In this document: in pieces, positions 14,921 to 18,505 of the stretch
Position numbering within the stretch: the first letter of the stretch is position 1
Layout: each line of letters begins with the position of its first letter
Assembly: GCA_023253435.1 (NCBI GenBank)
Contig: JALRGJ010000002.1
Location: 15,797 to 34,301 of the forward strand
DNA from: Ilumatobacteraceae bacterium
GTDB taxonomy: Bacteria; Actinomycetota; Acidimicrobiia; Acidimicrobiales; Ilumatobacteraceae
Length of the DNA stretch: 18,505 nt
Direction of reading: 5' to 3'
The notes under the pieces: model-generated
Seen by the model: only the letters and a program-made list of their open reading frames with translations
Databases searched by the model: none
What the model was told of the DNA's origin: nothing
Program-made: the position numbers and the translations under genes

Positions 14921-16327
14921 GTGACCGTTCCACATTCGCAACCAAATGTTGTTCTCATTAACTGTGATGACTTGGGTTACGGAGACTTGGGATGTTACGG
15001 ATCACCTCTGAACAAAACGCCAGCGCTTGATCAGTTAGCGGCGGAAGGAATTCGTTTCACTTCCTTTTACATGGCATCACCGGTGTGTTCACCTTCACGT
15101 GGGGCACTACTCACTGGTTGTTATCCACCAAGAATTGGTTTTGGTTTATTTGATGGGTTTCCCGTTCTATTCCCTGGACAAGGAATTGGACTTCCACAAA
15201 CTGAAATCAGTATTGCTCGTGTACTTTCCAATGCCGGCTACAGAACACAAATGATTGGAAAATGGCACTGCGGTGACCAAGACGGCTTTCTGCCCACCAA
15301 TCACGGTTTCGATCATTACTTTGGTCTTCCCTATTCCAACGATATGGGCAGACAAACAAATCACCCTGAAGTTCTCGAACCTAATCCTCCACTTCCTTTG
15401 TTATTAGATGGCGAAGTCATTGAACAACAACCTGATCAAAGTTCTCTCACCGAGCGATATGTACAGGAAGCTGTGAGATTTATCAGAGAATCAAAAGATC
15501 AACCCTTCTTTCTCTACCTCGCGCACATGTATGTGCATGTACCTATTTATGTCAAAGAGGAATATGTACAGAATTCAGAAAATGGTGTCTACGGCGCAGC
15601 AGTGGAATCTATTGATTGGTCTACCAAAGTCATCATGCGGGAACTTGCACGGCTTGGTCTAGATGAAAACACAATTGTGATCTTCACAAGCGATAACGGT
15701 TCGCTAGCGGATAAGCCTATTTATGGAACCGATGTGCCAACGGGGGGTAGCAACCTTCCATTGCGCGGAACAAAAACCACTACGTGGGAAGGCGGACAAC
15801 GAGTTCCTGCAATTGTTCGTTGGAAAGGAACAATTACTGAGGGATTGGTAAACGATCTCTTACTCACTGCGATGGACCTCTACCCCACGCTTGCCACATT
15901 ATGCGGAGCAACAGTGCCATCTGACCGAAAACTTGATGGAAGAGACATCAGCGATATCTGGTTAGGTAGGTCTCAAAGTTCGCCTCATAACACTTTTGTC
16001 TATTACGCAGGAAACACTTTGGAAGCAATTCGTAATCATCAATGGAAGTTGCACTTTTCTAAAGGGAGACAAGACATCAACGAGCTCTACGACTTACAAA
16101 ATGATGTTTCTGAATCTCACAATGTGTACGCACAGTTCCCTGAAGTGGTGGCGGAACTCACTGCAGCTGCTGATGTTTGGCGTGCAGAATTGGGAGATGC
16201 CCGTTTAAAAATGAAAGGGATTGGAGTGCGTCCCGTGGGCAGGGTGGAGAATCCACAACCACTCACTGCTTACGATCCCAATTACCCGTATTTCATGGCT
16301 GAATACGACCTCGACCATCGCGGGTGA
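14921..16327 (+). CDS. Sulfatase, formylglycine-dependent (arylsulfatase A-like), no signal peptide
   Basis: Hydrolyses a sulfate ester; substrate unknown. 468 residues with a full sulfatase core: metal ligands Asp16-Asp17 in NCDDLGYGDLG, the maturation motif CSPSR with Cys56 (converted to formylglycine by an activating enzyme), Lys114 and His116 in IGKWHCG, His202, Asp258-Asn259 in FTSDNGS and Lys285. The C-terminal small domain begins near 360 (IRNHQWKLHF, ELYDLQND). The GTG at 14921 follows an in-frame TAG four codons upstream (14909), so no N-terminal extension is possible and there is no Sec signal. The protein therefore acts in the cytoplasm unless it is exported with a partner. No formylglycine-generating enzyme is in the window. 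It is close in layout to human-type arylsulfatase A and N-acetylgalactosamine-6-sulfatase. Confidence 0.93.
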   Translation: MTVPHSQPNVVLINCDDLGYGDLGCYGSPLNKTPALDQLAAEGIRFTSFYMASPVCSPSRGALLTGCYPPRIGFGLFDGFPVLFPGQGIGLPQTEISIARVLSNAGYRTQMIGKWHCGDQDGFLPTNHGFDHYFGLPYSNDMGRQTNHPEVLEPNPPLPLLLDGEVIEQQPDQSSLTERYVQEAVRFIRESKDQPFFLYLAHMYVHVPIYVKEEYVQNSENGVYGAAVESIDWSTKVIMRELARLGLDENTIVIFTSDNGSLADKPIYGTDVPTGGSNLPLRGTKTTTWEGGQRVPAIVRWKGTITEGLVNDLLLTAMDLYPTLATLCGATVPSDRKLDGRDISDIWLGRSQSSPHNTFVYYAGNTLEAIRNHQWKLHFSKGRQDINELYDLQNDVSESHNVYAQFPEVVAELTAAADVWRAELGDARLKMKGIGVRPVGRVENPQPLTAYDPNYPYFMAEYDLDHRG

Positions 16328-16403
16328 GACCGATGGTATTTAGCTAAATCGGTCGCGAGCACTCTCGAAAAATGTCCTCATTTTCTTGGATTATGGTGAC
16401 CTT
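16328..16403 (+). promoter_or_regulatory. Intergenic region with nested inverted repeats and a candidate -10 box
   Basis: Just after the sulfatase stop, ACCGAT (16329-16334) pairs with ATCGGT (16348-16353) and encloses part of a perfect 12-bp palindrome, ATTTAGCTAAAT (16338-16349). A second small hairpin, CGAG-CACT-CTCG, follows near 16356-16367 with a run of A after it. This may be a terminator without a T-run, an operator, or both. TATGGT (16392-16397) lies six bases before the ATG at 16404 and is a candidate -10 for a leaderless transcript; GGTGA there is a weak Shine-Dalgarno. Confidence 0.35.
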
Positions 16404-17762
16404 ATGAAGCGCTCAGCACCACGTCGCACATTCACAGTTGTTCTTGTCGCATTGATGCTCATCCAAGGCTCAGCTTTTGCATCACATAATTTGGTACACG
16501 CAGCAACATGGGCTCCTGCTCCAAAGCCTGACAACTTTGTCCCGGCATGGCATCCAATTTGCACAACAGACACTCAACTTGACTGCTTAGAGTCAATTGG
16601 TGCCTACATCAATGGTTCTCTCGTTAAAGGAACAGCGACGGGAAGAGTAGAGAACAACTCATTCAACAGCTCTGTGATACCTGAATGGAAAATTCCCGGC
16701 CTAGTCAACGAGGACGGCAGGGACTTGGTTCAAACTCAATTGCGTTCACGTCAATTACCTGGCGGACAAATTGGAATGTCCATTGAAATGTATGTGTCAT
16801 CCCAAGATGGATACAGACCAAAGTGGGAAAGCGCTCGAACAGACTGCACTTACAAAAATGCTCAAGGAGATTGCTTCAGATTTGGAAATCCTCAATCAGG
16901 AGTGAAATATGAAGCCACATTTAGATCAAGTTGGATTTTGCCAAACATAGTCAGTGGCAGCTTGGAAGAAGCGAGTGCGAAAGTCGAGAGGTTGTCTCAA
17001 TCTGGTGCTTCTCGTGTCACTGTCTCTGGAATTCCTATGACATATCTCCTCCGTGACAACGCCCTGGCCGGCCAGAAGGATGAGGCTGCATTGGCTCTTC
17101 TCAAATGGTTCCGCTTTGACGTCACAGACGGACGATTCTTGCCTCGTCAATGGGAATGCCTAGACGCGGAACCACCATTGATTTTTGGAAATGGTGTGGG
17201 AGGAGGCTCGGCTCCCACTTTCAATAACGGACTTCTTGATTTCAATGTGAGCAGTCCCCACTTTGAGCCGAACGGAACCACAAAGTTCATTGGTTCTTAC
17301 AACGCCACAATTCCAACGGCAACCGCAGAATGTATGTGGAAGTCAAAAATCAGTCAGTCTCAACAACTTGCTGTGAATATTTTTGAGACAGAGACTGGTG
17401 TTGCCCAAACAACAACAACGTCTGTTGACGTCTCTGCAGATTTCGTAAAGATCAAGTCAAACGGATTTACCTACTCCAACAAAACAGTTCGAGTGACTTC
17501 TGGGCCATCAAAACCGACAGGGGTGAAGTCAAAGGTAGGTAAAGGTTCCGTGAAAGTCACTTTCAAACGTGTCAAAGGACTCTCGTATTCTGTAATTGCC
17601 ACAAAAGGTCTTGCAAAAAAGAAGCTGAAGTGTCAATCATCCACTTCCACCGTCACATGTACTGCGACAAAACTGACCAAGGGCACTTGGACTATCGCGA
17701 TTACTCCGAAAAAGAACTCCATTACCGGAGTAATCGCATCTACAAAAGCTCGGGTGAAATAA
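16404..17762 (+). CDS. Secreted protein of unknown function with a basic beta-rich C-terminal domain
   Basis: I do not recognise the main part. 452 residues. A Sec signal peptide is clear: MKRSAPRR, hydrophobic 10-26, probable cut near VHAA-TW at 34. The mature part has eight cysteines (53, 61, 148, 157, 252, 310, 410, 419), with close pairs 53/61, 148/157 and 410/419 suggesting disulfides. From about 367 to the end is a separate Lys-rich domain (KPTGVKSKVGKGSVKVTFKR, GTWTIAITPK) resembling a fibronectin type III-like beta sandwich. No lipobox, sorting signal or membrane anchor follows, so it is probably released or held by charge on the surface. Start at ATG 16404: an upstream TTG (16386) would put acidic residues before the signal. 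Its stop codon lies inside the T-run of the opposing tRNA terminator. The function cannot be inferred. Confidence 0.82.
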   Translation: MKRSAPRRTFTVVLVALMLIQGSAFASHNLVHAATWAPAPKPDNFVPAWHPICTTDTQLDCLESIGAYINGSLVKGTATGRVENNSFNSSVIPEWKIPGLVNEDGRDLVQTQLRSRQLPGGQIGMSIEMYVSSQDGYRPKWESARTDCTYKNAQGDCFRFGNPQSGVKYEATFRSSWILPNIVSGSLEEASAKVERLSQSGASRVTVSGIPMTYLLRDNALAGQKDEAALALLKWFRFDVTDGRFLPRQWECLDAEPPLIFGNGVGGGSAPTFNNGLLDFNVSSPHFEPNGTTKFIGSYNATIPTATAECMWKSKISQSQQLAVNIFETETGVAQTTTTSVDVSADFVKIKSNGFTYSNKTVRVTSGPSKPTGVKSKVGKGSVKVTFKRVKGLSYSVIATKGLAKKKLKCQSSTSTVTCTATKLTKGTWTIAITPKKNSITGVIASTKARVK

Positions 17763-17787
17763 AAACGACCCAGCCGAAGCTGGGTCG
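17757..17787 (-). terminator. Rho-independent terminator of the tRNA-Ser transcript
   Basis: On the minus strand a nine-pair stem CGACCCAGC/GCTGGGTCG with a TTCG loop (17787-17766) is followed by TTTTTATTT (17765-17757). It starts two bases after the tRNA 3' end. Its T-run overlaps the last codons of the secreted-protein gene on the other strand. On the plus strand the same stem lacks a T-run, so it serves the tRNA best. Confidence 0.9.
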
Positions 17788-17789
17788 CA

Positions 17790-17877
17790 TGGCGGAAGAG
17801 GTGGGATTTGAACCCACGGTGGCTTGCACCACAACGGTTTTCGAGACCGTCCTATTCGGCCGCTCTAGCACTCTTCC
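17790..17877 (-). tRNA. tRNA-Ser (anticodon CGA)
   Basis: 88 nucleotides with a class II fold. Acceptor GGAAGAG/CTCTTCC with discriminator G and encoded CCA (17792-17790). D stem CTA/TAG. Anticodon stem ACGGT/ACCGT, loop CTCGAAA, anticodon CGA at 17843-17841, reading UCG. Long variable arm GTGG/CCAC, which marks serine. T arm GTGGG/CCCAC with loop TTCAAAT. It lies 24 bases downstream of the surface-protein gene on the same strand, so its promoter is inside that gene or it is co-transcribed and processed. Confidence 0.97.
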
Positions 17878-17901
17878 GTCAAAAGACGCTATCGGCGAGA
17901 C

Positions 17902-18505
17902 CTACAGACTGGCATCATGCGTCATGATCAGATTGCGATAACGACGTAAAAGGACTCCATAGAGAAGGAATGCAATCGCAAAAAGTGCCACGTCTGATTG
18001 AGGTCCTGTACGCGGAAGAACATCTGACTTTTTCTGTACATCAACAGATGTAGTTGTTAATTGGGCAGGTGAAGTTGTTGAAGTGGTGGGCACTGGACTC
18101 ACAGTGACGGAAACTGCGGACGATGCGGAGGATGCATACGTGGAATCACCCGCATACTCTGCCGTAAGCGAATGACTACCTTCTGCCAAATTGCTGACTG
18201 AAATATTGCATGTTCCTCCCGACAATGTGCAGGTGCCCAAAGAAGTTGCGCCGTTCTTGAATGTGATAGTTCCGGTTGCTTGAGAAGAATTGAGAGTTGA
18301 AGTGAGAACTATTGAAGAACCATAAGTTGGGGTTACATTGCTCACAGTTAGTGTGTTGGTATTCGATAACGCTGTAACCGTGTATGAACTTGCACTCGAA
18401 GAAGAAGATCCATAAGTGGAACTTCCTCCATATTCTGCAGTGAGCGAATGACTACCCACGGCCAAATTGCTGACTGAAATATTGCATGTTCCTCCCGACA
18501 ATGTG
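17902..18505 (-). CDS. LPXTG-anchored surface protein with tandem Ig-like repeats, 5' end cut by window edge
   Basis: 201 codons are visible; the frame stays open to the right edge and the edge cuts through a repeat, so the protein is longer. Each repeat resembles bacterial Ig-like (Big_3_5) domains: LGTCTLSGGTC, SVSNLAEGSHSLTAEY, GDSTYASS. The Cys-x6-Cys pair in each could form a disulfide. After the last repeat comes a Thr/Ser/Pro linker, then the sorting signal LPRTG (18018-18004), a hydrophobic stretch (VALFAIAFLLYGVLL) and a basic RRYR tail, which is what sortase needs to attach a protein to peptidoglycan. The tail after the membrane segment is longer than usual. Likely an adhesin, stalk or surface-layer spacer; no binding or catalytic domain is visible. 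A TTG at 18501 is not a start, since the repeat continues through it. Confidence 0.88.
   Translation of the reverse strand, partial: TLSGGTCNISVSNLAVGSHSLTAEYGGSSTYGSSSSSASSYTVTALSNTNTLTVSNVTPTYGSSIVLTSTLNSSQATGTITFKNGATSLGTCTLSGGTCNISVSNLAEGSHSLTAEYAGDSTYASSASSAVSVTVSPVPTTSTTSPAQLTTTSVDVQKKSDVLPRTGPQSDVALFAIAFLLYGVLLRRYRNLIMTHDASL
18167..18505 (-). repeat. Near-identical direct repeats, 276-bp period, within the surface-protein gene
   Basis: Bases 18167-18229 and 18443-18505 match at 60 of 63 positions by my count, offset by 276 bp, exactly 92 codons. The three differences cluster at one site (Glu versus Val in Ala-x-Gly-Ser-His). The matching stretch encodes the Cys-pair and SVSNLA part of the Ig-like unit and reaches the window edge, so the array probably continues. 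The sequence between the two is less alike. Confidence 0.85.

Noticed and set aside
17630..17941. Plus-strand frame with Gly-Phe-Glu-Pro-Thr
   Set aside because: It is the well-known false peptide from the antisense of a tRNA T arm, overlapping tRNA-Ser and the secreted-protein gene.
18125..18505. Ig-like repeats considered as a CRISPR array or mobile-element repeat
   Set aside because: The repeats are in frame, 92 codons apart, and encode a coherent beta-sandwich unit; there are no short spacers, inverted ends or transposase.

Overview
The window is a compact, gene-dense stretch of chromosome from an actinobacterium. The base composition is moderate by eye, not the high G+C of Streptomyces. 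Four features support an actinobacterial reading: the aspartokinase carries the internal beta-subunit start known from corynebacteria; the half-size ABC exporter has the Val-Ser-(Val/Leu)-Ala-Ser-Leu-Glu insertion typical of actinobacterial family members; there is a complete ethylmalonyl-CoA mutase like the Streptomyces enzymes; and there is a tripeptidyl-aminopeptidase-type lipoprotein. The membrane-anchored cyclophilin with a Lys/Arg-rich head looks most like those of Acidimicrobiia, so an aquatic Acidimicrobiia-like lineage is my best guess. That placement is inference only. Intergenic gaps are very short, several genes overlap, and many starts lack a Shine-Dalgarno sequence.

Layout, left to right. 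(1) Aspartokinase lysC on the minus strand runs off the left edge a few codons before its end. (2) Separated from it by only 42 bp and divergent is a membrane-anchored cyclophilin-type prolyl isomerase, followed by 3-hydroxybutyryl-CoA dehydrogenase, leucyl/phenylalanyl-tRNA-protein transferase (aat), ethylmalonyl-CoA mutase and a glutathione peroxidase, all on the plus strand. (3) A minus-strand pair follows: a LysM membrane protein and a 2-oxoglutarate/Fe(II)-oxygenase-like protein. (4) A plus-strand pair encodes an alpha/beta hydrolase and a second alpha/beta-hydrolase-fold protein whose nucleophile is missing, coupled by an ATGA overlap. (5) A tight minus-strand operon holds an ABC exporter, xseA, xseB and a polyprenyl diphosphate synthase. 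(6) On the plus strand lie a lipoprotein peptidase, a sulfatase without a signal peptide, and an uncharacterised secreted eight-cysteine protein. (7) At the right end, on the minus strand, are tRNA-Ser(CGA) with a canonical terminator, and the 3' part of an LPXTG-anchored surface protein made of near-identical Ig-like repeats.

Functional links. The dehydrogenase and the mutase fit one route: acetoacetyl-CoA to 3-hydroxybutyryl-CoA, then, through crotonyl-CoA and ethylmalonyl-CoA, to methylsuccinyl-CoA. The crotonyl-CoA carboxylase/reductase is not in this window. xseA and xseB form exonuclease VII, and a prenyl synthase beside them is a common bacterial arrangement. The lipoprotein peptidase, sulfatase, secreted protein and LPXTG protein suggest investment in external polymers and the cell surface.

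I see no CRISPR array, insertion sequence, prophage or recognisable defence system. The most unusual items are the coupled hydrolase and pseudo-hydrolase pair, the repeated TANNNT-then-start pattern suggesting leaderless transcription, the 2-oxoglutarate-oxygenase-like protein, and the recently homogenised repeats of the surface protein.
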